Source of the DNA: Solanum dulcamara
Taxonomy: Eukaryota > Streptophyta > Magnoliopsida > Solanales > Solanaceae
DNA: 64,000 nucleotides
Assembly: GCF_947179165.1 (NCBI RefSeq)
Contig: NC_077243.1
Span: 4,396,001-4,460,000, forward strand
Direction of reading: 5' to 3'
This document shows positions 1 through 10,689 of the stretch, piece by piece. Under the pieces are notes generated by a model. It saw only the letters and a program-made list of their open reading frames with translations, was not told the DNA's origin and did not search any database. Numbering within the stretch: position 1 is the first letter of the stretch; each line of letters begins with the position of its first letter. The translations under genes were made by a program, and so were the position numbers.

Positions 1-462
1 AATTTGAAATAATATATCTAAACATTAAAAACTATAAACTAATTTAAGATATATTAACAAAGTAGATTATAATTAATAATTTTTTATGTATAAAAAAATT
101 CAAATTATATAAATATATTATGTCAGTTTGATTTAGGCTCAATTTGATTTTTTTTCTTTTAATACCAAACCTAACCAAGAGTGGTCGGTTTTTTTTTCCA
201 ACACCAAACCAAACCACAAGTCAATTTTTTTTTTCAATTTGACTTGTTTCGTTGGTTTGGTTTGACTCAACGGTTTGGCTTGTACACCCCTAATGGACAC
301 AATGAGCTAAAAAAGGAAGAAGGACTACTTGCAAACTTTGCGGTGAAAATTGGGGGGAAAAACATAAGAAAAATAGCATTTCAAACAACAAATCAGTTTA
401 GATTGTAAGATAAAAAGAAGATGAATAACAAAAGAAGTGATTACAATAGCATTCAACAATTA
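1..462. other. left edge: presumed DnaJ intron with AT-rich repeat
   Basis: No coding exon is visible. The last visible DnaJ exon ends at 493 with a good donor, so this is probably intron. Positions about 125-300 hold Thr/Phe-like low-complexity DNA built from variants of GGTTTGGTTTG and AACCAAACC, ending in a TTGTACACCCCTAATGG-type motif. Similar GGTTTGG-rich sequence recurs at about 4680-5095 and 41980-42070, so this is probably a dispersed element end. I could not delimit it. Confidence 0.4.
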
Positions 463-492
463 CTAATTTCTCATGCTAGTATGTGAAAATAC

Positions 493-2182
493 CTGAGACA
501 TAATTCCAAAAGGCGTTTTCTGTGTTTTCACCACTCCTCCTCTTCCGCCACAATCAGAACAGACTTTAACACCACTGCTGGATTTAGCACCAGTACCGTC
601 ACAACTATCACATTCATCGAGACAGGGTACTTCGATGTCTCGCTTCCCTCCAAATATAGACTCTTCAAAGCTCAAATCAAGGTCATAACTGAAAGACAAG
701 AAAAAAAAAATCAAGACATATTCAGCTAATGGAAAAGACAGACTACGAAGGAAGATCAAATCAAACTCTTTCCTCTTGTCCTTAATTACTTCATGCATAA
801 AACCAAACCAAAGCTGATGGAGAAGTTATTCTATTTTCTTCTTATATTTCATTGATGCAGGTGAAACCATGGAACCTTTTACAAACCTTCACACAGCAGT
901 ATATAAGAGCTACAAAACTCTCCTCAGCAATGAACGTTACTATAAAGAAGTGGTAAATGCTCTTTTTTTTTTTAGGGGGGGGGGGAGGGAGGGTAAGCAG
1001 AAACTTCCCGGTGAAAGATACAACTGCAATGAGAAATGGGAATCACCATCTTAAAACTGTATGTTTTCTGCATGAAACATATCCTAATATCACCAACACC
1101 AGATATACAGAAATACATAGTTTCAGAAGCAAATTGGCATCGATACTCACCGAATATCAAGATTCTGCCTCCCCCTATTCTTGAAATCAAAGTTGAAGCC
1201 TCCGAATCCACCGCTTCCTCCAAAAAAGGCACTTGATTCACCAAAATACTCAGTAAACACTTCAAAAGGGTCCACCTAAGAGAACAGAAAATCATGCAGA
1301 AACAGATAACAGTCATCATGAAGAAAAAATGAAATATATAAATATATATGAAAAAAATGAAAATATAAACAAAGGTCAATACTTTACCCCCTGCGGACCG
1401 CTATCCGGCACATCATATTCTCCTCGCAACCCTGCCTCACCAAATCGGTCATATGAAGACCTTTTCTCATCATCTGATAATACCTAAATATACATTTTGT
1501 AGTCAAATTGAAAACAATGAAAGAAAAAGACCAAAACTACATTTTCTCCAAATTAAGGATGCCAAGTGTAATGCAAAATTTCATTAAATTATGAATTCAA
1601 CATAACAAAGGACAGATAAGGAGGGAAAAGAAGAAGGATGTTACCTCATATGCAGCACTAATCTCCTTAAATTTCTCTTCAGCTCCAGGCCCTTTATTCA
1701 TATCAGGATGATACTGTTTCCAAGTAAAGACAATGATTACAAAGCAAATAAGCATTCTCCACAAGACAGAGATGTGTTTATCAAAGACATTCAAGCACAA
1801 AACTTGCTTAAGCAACAAGGAAAAATGTAATAATAACAACTTACAAATGACAGAGAAAAAATAGTAAGTAATTCGATGAGTATACCTTGCGAGCAAGCTT
1901 GCGATAAGATGCTTTGATCTCTTGGAGCGTTGCATTTCTACTGACATTAAGAACTGAATAGAGGTCGGAGCTGGACGACTTTGCAGCTGCATTAACAGTC
2001 ACAAAGCGACGTCGTTTACGGTTAACGGGGAACGGTTTAGGCTTAGTAGAGACGAATTTGAGAGGTTGAGATAAGGAGCTTGAAAATGTGAGGGTTTTAG
2101 GGAAGCTGAAGGTCGAGAAACCGCAGTTCGGATTGATATTCGAAACAGTGTAGAACCAGTTAGGGTTATGGATAGCCGGCAT
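493..2182 (-). CDS. plastid DnaJ/Hsp40 co-chaperone, 3' part outside window
   Basis: J-domain co-chaperone that would stimulate the ATPase of plastid Hsp70. Coding exons read on the minus strand are 2182-1886, 1713-1645, 1483-1388, 1275-1151 and 688-493; all junctions are GT/AG and phases close, giving 261 residues before the window edge. The N-terminus is Ser/Arg-rich and basic, like a chloroplast transit peptide. The J domain (about residues 68-125) has its HPD motif at 101-103. A Gly/Phe-rich stretch follows. The Cys-rich zinc domain begins with two CxxCxGxG motifs (Cys222/225 and Cys239/242); the other two and the C-terminal domain lie beyond position 1. The start is the ATG at 2182; upstream in-frame codons fit a transit peptide less well. 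From memory it resembles the Arabidopsis At3g17830 type of plastid DnaJ. Because it is cut, I cannot tell whether the distal part is intact. Confidence 0.88.
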
Positions 2183-2361
2183 CGCCGGCCGGAATCTAGA
2201 TGTAAGACGCCGGAGTCTGGTTCCGGGGAAGGAACAATAGAGAAGCAAGGTAGTAAAACCTCTCTCCAAACGGACAAAAGGGGTTTACTTCTTTCTTTGT
2301 TAATCTTACCATAAATATTATGAATATATTCCTTTCGTTACTATTTTGTCCATTACTCGGC

Positions 2362-2367
2362 CACGTG
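2362..2367. promoter_or_regulatory. G-box (CACGTG) upstream of DnaJ
   Basis: A palindromic CACGTG core lies about 180 bp upstream of the DnaJ start codon, next to an AT-rich TATTTATTTATA stretch on the minus strand. G-boxes bind bZIP and bHLH factors in plants. A single core hexamer is weak evidence, and use in vivo is inferred only from position. Confidence 0.25.
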
Positions 2368-2471
2368 TATAAATAAATATGAGATGCTAAGATCATTTTC
2401 CTTGGCAGTTGTGAGTTCATTAGAAAACATTTTACATCGAAGGATAACGAGACATGAATCTGGACTAATTA

Positions 2472-2634
2472 GAGCCCGTTTGAATGGATAAGTGCTTTTA
2501 GAAAATGGCTTTAAACACTTAAAAAAAAAGTTAAAAGAACTTTTTATTTTTGACTGACTTTAAGAACTTTATGACTTAAGTTAGTATTAGACAAACACCA
2601 CGATAAACTAAAAAGGGCTCCATCCAAACGGCTC
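2472..2634. mobile_element. Tourist-like MITE with TTA target duplication
   Basis: A 163-bp element has terminal inverted repeats: GAGCCCGTTTGAATGGA on the left, and GAGCCGTTTGGATGGA when the right end is read in reverse complement. It is flanked on both sides by TTA (2469-2471 and 2635-2637). A 3-bp TTA/TAA duplication is the mark of PIF/Harbinger (Tourist) MITEs. It sits about 290 bp upstream of the DnaJ start. The same terminus, also preceded by TTA, appears at the right edge of the window (63985-64000). Confidence 0.75.
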
Positions 2635-2810
2635 TTAGTTACATACTGCAACTCTGTATTACCATAGCGGGTACAAAACACTGGCGGAAAACAGAAAAAA
2701 ATAAAAATAAAATTTACATCACACCAGTTACATCTTCATAATATTTCATCTTTACATTCAAAAGCCAATTCTACTGCCTATGTAGCTCTTATCATCCCAC
2801 AAAAAGCTTA

Positions 2811-4414
2811 TCATCTACCCTTCATTGCTCCCTGAAGCTGATCCATTAACAGATGTGCCACTGATTTGTATCCCATCTGTCTAGCTGTTTTGTCCAACAA
2901 GGAGAGAAAGGAAAACAAAAACACAACAAGTTAGAACAAGTCTCAGTGCACACACAATACTATATAACAACAGATATGAGCAAACAAAACCTCAAGTAAA
3001 TGAGTGACAAACATACCTCTGAATATGGCGTTCCCAGTTGGAGCCATCTTTCGCTTCTTTAGGCACAATGAACTAGAAAAACGTAAAAATAAGCATGAGC
3101 GAGAAATCAATCCACGAACCAAGAAAAACCAAATGAAGTAATCAGTATCAAAAGAACCACTACGTACCTATTACATATCCAATACGGATTGATGCCTTTT
3201 TCTTCAGTACAATGAGGACATATCCATTCTTTATTTGCTCTCACATCCTCCATTTCTAGCATAATTTGCACGTATTTAGTACTAATCGACATTCATAAGT
3301 GAGAAAGCAAAGATCAATTTCACAAAGTTTCTAACTTATATCAAACAGAACAGAAGAGTGGTGTGGCTTTCAGATTAAAACCATGTGACTTCATGTAACC
3401 TTCAGTATCTAAAATGCATAGCTATTGTCTCACCATCACCATATCGAACCTTAAGACAACCTCGGCAAAGAACACCATTGCTAGAATGACAACTTGAACA
3501 ATCCAAAACAATAAAGAACTTGTTAGACTAACCTAAGCAAGGTTGATCCATGTCCAAATCACCACAACGCTTACAATCTTCTTCACCACACAATTCCTTT
3601 TGCCTGCATTAGCATTCTCAAATTATAAATGTGTGAGTTAGGTCAAACTTTGGCGGGTCAAAAAGTCAAGGTAATAAAGGGTCACGATTCATTCCAATCT
3701 CCAAATTTGATTTTGTATGTATGTGTTTGGGATGTACTATAGTCTTAGCTTAGGTGACGCTATTTTGACCCCTTTTGATCTAATAGTTTGATGGGTAATC
3801 AAGTCCATTCGGTTAGGCTGGACCGGTGAAAAGATTTGGTACAGTGAATCTCCTCCTTAAAAAGAGCGAGATGAGATTTTATTTTCTTCAATTTATTTTT
3901 CAATTGTAATTTTATAATCTTGTAATTTCATCAATATAAAAATTGGGAAGGAGTGTAATATCGGCAGAAGTGACAACGAACACCGACTTTCAATGGATTG
4001 GAACGTTGAGCCGGAGCTTCCGGTGAAAGAACCTCTTCAAAAAGATACAATCTCCATGAAAACACAATATACAAAGAAACACATACATTTTCATATCGAA
4101 AATACAGATAAAAACACAAACTTATTGGTGATGGTGCAGAGTGGCCTTTCAATCGATTGGAACGACGCAAAGGGGCGGAGAAGTAGTCCACTTTGTTATA
4201 TTTTTTCTTCTCTGATTGTGATTTAGTTCGAAGCTCTCCGATGATTTTTTGAAGTCCAAGACTGGCCAATCTAGCCTGTACAGTACCCCATGAAAATCAG
4301 CTACTATTTGCAATTAACATTGACAGAAAATGGATAGAGAAGAAAGACCTGGTTTTCCAAGATTTGAGCTTTTCGCAGTTCTTCATAGTCACCTTTCACT
4401 ATTAGCCTTCCCAT
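2811..4414 (-). pseudogene. broken tandem copy of zf-4CXXC_R1 (CDCA7-like) gene
   Basis: Exon-by-exon counterpart of the intact gene at 5895-8508. Recognisable exons are 4414-4349, 4275 to about 4119, a degenerate exon 3 at about 4060-3975, 3603-3533, an exon 5 remnant at about 3507-3435, exon 6 around 3260-3170, exon 7 around 3075-3020 and 2884-2811. Damage seen directly: the exon 3 acceptor is changed (TTTTAG to TTTTCA); exon 3 is about 33 codons shorter; its donor after the CHFC motif is gone; and the exon 5 acceptor with the codons for Gly-Lys-Thr is deleted (about 60 bp). Exons 1, 4, 6, 7 and 8 remain close to the intact copy and exon 8 still ends in frame. It lacks the 28-residue repeats of the other copy. 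A truncated transcript is possible, but a full zinc domain cannot be made. Confidence 0.8.
3640..3965 (+). mobile_element. LTR-like insertion fragment in pseudogene intron 3
   Basis: Positions about 3815-3945 match sequence at about 15200-15335: a 'GGACC.GTGAAA.GATTT' motif, then 'GAATCTCC' and 'AAGAG.GAGAT', then 'TTTTTCAATT', 'TAATTT' and 'ATCTTGTAATTTCA'. This looks like the R-U5 part of an LTR. Its right side lies next to the point where exon 3 of the pseudogene diverges from the intact copy, so the insertion may have destroyed that donor. The left boundary is not clear and the piece 3640-3815 may belong to another repeat. Confidence 0.45.
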
Positions 4415-5894
4415 TGATGGTCTTTTAGGTTTTCAACTGCGATTTTCCCTCGTCTTTCTTCTAATATATACCCTCGACAAAGGCTGACATTTTTTTAATT
4501 TTTGAAATGCCGGAATACCGACGTTTACTTACCATAGTTTCATACCTTACAGCACAGTTTTCATGGTCGCTTATTGATTAAAATTAAAATTAAAATTAAA
4601 TTAATTTAAATAATTTTTAAATTATCATAACTAAATCAAATTAAATATAATATATATTTATCATTTTCACTCGGAGAACTTATTGAATTATTTGGTTGTT
4701 ATTGATTTCGATTTGGTTTGATTCGATTATTTGGTTATTAACCATACTTAAAAAAAAAGAAAAAAAATAATTCATTCAAAACAAAAAAATAGTTAGAACA
4801 AATGACATTACAAAATTTTCTATCACTGAATTTACTATAAATAAAGCTTTAAAATTCACCAGAAGAAACAATGGCATTCCTAGTCCCACCAAGAATTGTT
4901 ATAGACACTCACATACGTGAAATCAATAAGATAAATGTTCACGTCTTGAGCATTTTGCTTTCATAAATAAATTATAAATAAATTTTGATGAAATCTAAAA
5001 TCAAATCAAACCCAATAAAATCGATTTATTTAATTGGTTTGATTTGATTTTTCGATTTGAATCCATTTTTATTCAAACCATGAATACCCCTACCTTACGA
5101 ACGGGTACATCTATAGGTAGACACATGACACGTCCAAACGACCTCACATTTTCTTCTCAATTGTGCCACTTGCATCGTCTAAAGAAAATAGTCATTTCTA
5201 ATCTACATCCGCAACACTCGTTTTACGGAGGTGTTGGACTTTATCATCCCAACGTTCATAAGTCTTATAGTAATTTATATAACTTATCTTTTACTTCAAT
5301 AGGTAATCTTCTATCACATAATACCCTGATACCACTTTTCCGTCGCAAAATTAAGTATACGTATGTAAAAGGAACAAATTCTTTCTTATTCAAGACAGTA
5401 AAACCAAACAATTTTGTCCTTTAATTTTCTTCAATTATACCAAGCTAAATTATTAGGATAGACAATAGAAGTTCAATTGAATGTTATCATTCAATGTCTT
5501 TCCATTTTTAACATGTATCTCATTCTTTTCTAAATTTACGCGTATTTCACAAGGCAAGAAGAAGCAGGTCATGACAGATGTATAGCGCCAAGGCCACTTT
5601 TGGACAAATTTCCTGAACAAGAATCAAGCTTATAAAAAGGACACCCATTGAAAAATTCTTGTTTTAGATGACAACAACATATTTAGTGTAATTTCACAAG
5701 TGACGTCTTCCTTTAGGCTTTAGATATAACCTCAAAAGAAAGGTGGCATAAATCTCGAAATGAGGATCCTTGCCATGAGAACTGGTGATTGGTCTTCATA
5801 AGTCATAATATTCATTTTTACATTCTGAAGCTAATTCTACTGCATATCTAGGCTCTTAAATCCAACAAGAAGTTTACAATGCACTAAAAGTAGT
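4415..5894. other. intergenic between the two zf-4CXXC_R1 copies
   Basis: AT-rich DNA. About 4680-5095 is rich in GGTTTGATTTGATT-type motifs and ends in 'ATGAATACCCCTACC', like the repeats at 125-300 and 41980-42070. A 126-codon open frame covers 5044-5424 on the plus strand; it has no recognisable domain, begins inside the repeat and is probably not a gene. From about 5795 the sequence becomes the 3' flank of the downstream copy and is similar to 2725-2810, so the duplication included the 3' UTR region. Confidence 0.5.
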
Positions 5895-8508
5895 TTATCT
5901 ACCCTTCACTGCTCCCTGAAGCTGATCCATCAACAGATGTGCCACTGATTTGTATCCCATCTCTCTAGCTGTTTTGTCCAACAACGAGAGAGAGAAAAAC
6001 AAAAACGCAAGAAATTAGAACAATTCTCAGTGCACACACTTTATAACAACAGATATGAGCAAAAACCTCAAGTAAACTAGTGAAAAAACATACAAACCTC
6101 TGAATATGGCGATCCCAGTTGGAGCCATCTTTCGCTTCTTGAGGCACAATGAGCTAGAAATACGTAAATAAGCATGAGCATCAATCCATGAACCAAGAAA
6201 AAACCAAATGAAGTTATCAGTATCAAAAGAAATTTAATAATCTAACGACTAGTCCTGTTTTATATAACCACTACGTACCTATTACATATCCAATATGGAT
6301 TGATGCCTTTTTCTTCAGTACAATGAGGACATATCCATTCTTTATTTGCTCTCACATCCTCCATTTCTAGCACAATTTGCACATATTTAGTACTAATAGG
6401 CATTCATAAGTGAGAAAGCAAAGATCAATATCACAGAGTTTCCAATCATGGGCCTTCTATCAAACAGAACAGAAAAGTAATGTGTACAACATGAGTGACT
6501 TTCAGATCAAAACCATGTAACTTCATATAACCTTCAGTATCTAAAATGAATGGCTATTGTCTCACCTTCACCATATCGAACCTTAAGACAACCTCGGCAG
6601 AGAACACCATTGCTAGAATGACAAATTGAACAATCTGTCTTGCCTGTATAAGAAATTTTATATTCATCAGACTGTTTACAGGCTAGTAAGTACCACAAAA
6701 AAATAAAGAATTTGTAAGACTAACCTAAGCAAGGTTGATCCATGTCTGAATTACCACATCGTTTACAGTCTTCTTCACCACATAATTTCTTCTGCCTGCA
6801 TTAGCATTCACATATTATCATTTTCAACTGATCACCTTAGCATTTTTGTGATATGTAAGGACAAGCTAAGCTGGCACAGATGTAAATTCAAGCGCAAAAT
6901 GTTGGGTTTTAAAGGTGTGAATGGAAAATGAAAGGTTGTCACCTTTTCGAAAGGTTGTGACTTTTTTAAAGAATTGCGACTTTTGTGAAAGGTTGTGACT
7001 TTTGTAAAGGATTGTGACTTTTTCGATAAGCCACAATAAACACCTGTTCACACTACCCTTTGTTGTGTATAAATAGAGGATTTTTCTCTCCTTTTAATTC
7101 ATTGAATTCTCCCTCTTCTGCATATATTTTCTTACGAACAAAGTTGAGTCTTTGTGTGATTTTGCTGTTGGCTTTTGAATTCGCTAAAATTATTGAAGTT
7201 TGAGGTACCGCTACTTCTTTAATAGTTTATCCGTTTTATCTTGGGAGGAAATAATCCTTAACCTCGGGTACAGTGAGGGGATTAAATTCCTTTAAGGACA
7301 CACAGTGAATTCTGTGGACTCGGATACTATTTGTTTTTATTTTCATATTTATCATTTCTGGTTTGCTAACCTTAATACAAGAGGGATGACACAAAATTCA
7401 CACTTCCTTAGCATAAAGAAAACAAAGGAGCTCTCTTGGAGGAAGTCCCTCAATTCACTGCACAGTGAGTGACCAGAAACTGGGATTTACAAAAGGATTT
7501 AATCTATATACCTAAAGGTGAGGATTCTTTACACTATCATTATATATTTAACTTGTTATATTAGATTAATCAACATTTTTACCAGGTTATCAGATCATGA
7601 TTATAATAGTGCACAGAACTTAAACACTTTGTAAAATGGAAAGCAAAAAAAACTAAGCAAGGTGCATTCGAGAATGAGTTCAAAACCTGCAAAAGTGACA
7701 GCAAATACCCAAGAAACGGTCATATATAGTCCCCCTGTCCTTGCTGGCGCAACGCCGAGCCAAAGCTTCCGGCGTAAGATGCAGCATTAAGCCATCTTTC
7801 ATTCTCAACAGAGGTGCATTAGCTGGTCTCTTCTCAATAGCATCTTCATCATCTCCTTCTTCAAAAAGTCCCAATTTCCCTAAAAGCAATGCAAAAAAGG
7901 AGACATTCTCATTTCAAAATCCACACTTATGGGGGGAAATTAAAACCAAAAAGAAATGAGAAAAGAGACAATAATACAGACTTTTTGCAGTGCGGCATGA
8001 ATTCTCGTTCAAGCGATCCGAAGAACGCAATGCTAATTCGGAAGAGTTGTCTTTCAATCTATTAGATCGGCGCAAAGGGGTTGAGAAGTTGTCAACTTTG
8101 TTAGGTTTTCTCTTCTCAGATTCGGAAGAGTTGTCTTTCAATCTATTAGATCGGCGCAAAGGGGTTGAGAAGTTGTCAACTTTGTTAGGTTTTCTCTTCT
8201 CAGATTCGGAAGAGTTGTCTTTCAATCTATTAGATCGGCGCAAAGGGGTTGAGAAGTAGTCAACTTTGTTATATTTTCTCTTCTCAGATTGTGGCTTAGA
8301 ACTGATAGATCGAAGCTCTGCGACAGTTTTTTGAAGTCCAAGACTGGCCAATCGCGCCTGTAATTAAAGACAAATTCAGCTAATAGCAATTAAAACATTG
8401 ACAGGAAATAGATATACACTCATAATTGAGAGAGAAGAAGACCTTATTTTCCAAGATTTGGGCGTTTCGGAGTTCTTCATAATCACTTTTCACTCCAATT
8501 CTTCCCAT
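5895..8508 (-). CDS. zf-4CXXC_R1 domain protein (CDCA7-like)
   Basis: Nuclear zinc-finger protein of the family named from MAO-A repressor R1/CDCA7; animal CDCA7 recruits the HELLS remodeller for DNA methylation, and a chromatin role here is inference. Eight exons (8508-8443, 8357-7982, 7879-7687, 6795-6725, 6643-6566, 6366-6279, 6153-6098, 5968-5895) have GT/AG junctions, close in phase and give 333 residues. Residues 46-129 are three 28-residue repeats containing LRRSNRLKDNSSE. The Cys-rich domain (about 208-300) runs from CHFCRQKKLCGEEDC through the DCSIC, CRGCLKVRYGE and WICPHC motifs to CNSSLCLKKRKMAPTG. The C-terminus MGYKSVAHLLMDQL is typical of plant members. The extra cysteines between RQKK and DCSIC suggest one of the diverged plant classes rather than the canonical CDCA7 class. 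The paralogue just downstream in transcription (2811-4414) is broken. Intron 3 holds a solo LTR. Confidence 0.9.
6900..7391 (+). mobile_element. solo LTR, probably Ty1/copia, with 5-bp target duplication
   Basis: A 492-bp element begins TGTTGGG, ends GATGACA and is flanked by CAAAA on both sides (6895-6899 and 7392-7396). TG..CA ends plus a 5-bp duplication are the hallmarks of an LTR. The left part has four or five tandem repeats of AAAGGTTGTGACTTTT-like units (about 6930-7025), as in promoter (U3) regions, followed by a TATAAATAGAG box at about 7068 on the plus strand. No internal domain or second LTR is present, so it is a solo LTR. It lies antisense in intron 3 of the zf-4CXXC_R1 gene, whose splice sites are unaffected. 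Confidence 0.88.
8037..8288 (-). repeat. 84-bp coding minisatellite, three units
   Basis: Three head-to-tail 84-bp units start near 8037, 8121 and 8205 within exon 2 of the zf-4CXXC_R1 gene. The first two on the plus strand are virtually identical; the third differs at a few bases (it gives KYNKVDYF in place of KPNKVDNF). Because 84 is a multiple of three, the array adds 28 residues per unit without a frameshift. The pseudogene copy has only one such unit. Confidence 0.93.
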
Positions 8509-10689
8509 TTTAGGGTTTCAATGGCGATTTGCGTCGTCTTCCAGAAAGACTTGAAGGCTTTCTAACGGATACACTCTGCAAATATCAGATTTTGAATTTG
8601 AAATGACAAAGTCGACCGTTGATTTTAGATATATATGACCCGACCCAATTATATCCTTTGTTAAAAAAAAAGTGATCAATATATATCTTCTTTTTTTTTT
8701 AACAAATGACTCACATATATACTCTCTTTTTCGGACAGGAGTGAGATAATCGATTATAATTTATTTATTTTTGATTTTTGAATTAAAATAAAAGTGATAT
8801 TATGAGAATGTTTAATCTTTCACGCAAAGTTAAAGGTATTCAATTTTTTTTTATCTTCTTTAATTCAATAGTTAATTTGATTTTATTGTTTTGATCGTGG
8901 AATTTCTTTTTTCCTTCATTTTCTTGTTAATTCTTACATACATTCCCTGGGGGGGGAAATTGCAAATGCAAAGAATAAATAGCAATGTGGTCACTTTAGG
9001 TTTATTGGAAATAATAAAGAATTTTGAAACTTTGAGAGGGACATATTTAATTTAACTCCATATACAAGATCGAATGTGAGACCTTGAGTAAAAATGAATA
9101 CACACTTGAAAATATATTTTATGTTCTTATCTTACAAACAATAATATACTCAATGTAATTTTATTAATGAAATCTGAATTTATGTTCCTACTTTCTTTAT
9201 AACATAACGTATGAAACTATAAAAATATATCCAACCTTTTGTAATAGAATATGTCCACTTGATTCTAACATGTCACGCAACCACGAGTGGATACTAATGT
9301 GAATTCACAAAAACATGAGAAATCAAGACAAGTCTTAATACCAAATTTGTCTTTGTCTAGATGAAACATAGGCAACTTTGTTGTATAGTTTGGCTGGTGA
9401 CATACAACTTATTAAAAGATCTTATTTATTACTACTTCATCAACCATATCTTGAGTTATTTTAAGAGATATTTGGTGCATGATGGGTGTGAACTCCCAAC
9501 ATACATGTCCATAACATTATTAAATAAAATCATATGATTCTCAAAGACACTCCACGACTCATGGATGCTTCCAACAAAATAATTCTAAACCATGTTTCTT
9601 TCTTTCATGGCAACTTCCCTGTATGTTATGTTAGTATACATATCATATGCAGTCAACTACAATTGGTTTTCATTATTTTCTATCATGTCGGCAATAATAT
9701 ATGTTGAACTGGTCTCAATCTAGAGTTCTAAAATAAAAATATATATGGTTAGTAGAAGAGTCTGAAAAATCAAGTTCCTCACCTATCCCTCCCAATAGTA
9801 ATAAATTTATCCAGAACTCAGACAAGTCAAGAACTTCATATCAATTGCTTTATACTTCAATCATTGAATGAACAGGGTTATGCCAACAACTAGAGACAAT
9901 TATTTTGGGTTCAATTTTGGTGTTCTTTACATACAACTGAATGATCATGTACATTTTTTTTGACTGCGTAAGAACAAAAAAGAATTAAAGAATGAAGTTA
10001 GAAACTTTTGAAATTACCCTCTAAATCTATCTATCCTGAAAGATCCCTATATCTGGAGTTTGAGAAAGGCATAATACATACAGACAGTCAAACTTGGCCT
10101 CAATCGGCAACTGAGGATGCAACACCTCAAGTCGTCTCCACTGTGCCAGTTAAACACTCCAACTTACAAAATAATCATCTAGACACCTCCAAAATTTATG
10201 TGTCGTGTCAGCGTTGGATGTCCACGAGACAAGGACGAGTTGGGGTGTCTAGATGTGCACTTCCAAATTTGAAGTGTTTACTTGCCAATTGAGGCCAAAT
10301 TTGTGTGCCTATGTATGTATTATGCCATTGAGAAACTGGATTAGTTTCTCATTGGATCATCAAAAACATGGTTAACTCAAACTTCTTATCTAGTTAAAGG
10401 GACAATATAGAGAGTTCTATCAGGCAGGGATTTGAAAGGTTCTTTTCTCTGGTCCATAATACTGCTGATGATGATTCTTCTTTCATTGCAGATTGTGGGT
10501 AACAATGCCAACTCCTGCATTATTAGATTCATCAAAATTTCTGTCGACAGCGTTGCAAGGTTCTATCTTTCTCCTTTACATAATGCTGATTCTTGGCTCC
10601 CAGCTTGTGGGGAATTATACTGGATAGACGTCCCTGGTTCCTCATTCTCCGTTCTTAGAAGTCTTGAGGTTTCTTCCTTCATTTGTTTG
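8509..10689. other. intergenic, AT-rich, includes one MITE
   Basis: Region between the start of the zf-4CXXC_R1 gene and the stop of the Nudix gene. I see no coding exon. It holds the MULE-type MITE at 10068-10326 (listed separately). Short open frames at 10008-10292 and 10432-10782 are shadows of the MITE and of the opposite strand of the Nudix 3' region. The rest is AT-rich with no recognised structure. Confidence 0.5.
10068..10326. mobile_element. MULE-type MITE with 9-bp target duplication
   Basis: A 259-bp element with terminal inverted repeats: both ends read GGCATAATACATACA, and both continue with a TTGGCCTCAATNGGCAA block about 30 bp in. The flanks are TTTGAGAAA (10059-10067) and ATTGAGAAA (10327-10335), a 9-bp duplication with one mismatch, which is the Mutator-like signature. 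It has no coding capacity. It lies about 360 bp past the Nudix stop codon. Confidence 0.8.

Noticed and set aside
5044..5424. 126-codon plus-strand ORF
   Set aside because: It starts inside an AT-rich repeat, has no recognisable domain or splice context, and its composition does not differ from its surroundings.
7990..8259. Plus-strand ORF over the 84-bp repeats
   Set aside because: It is the antisense frame of the coding minisatellite.
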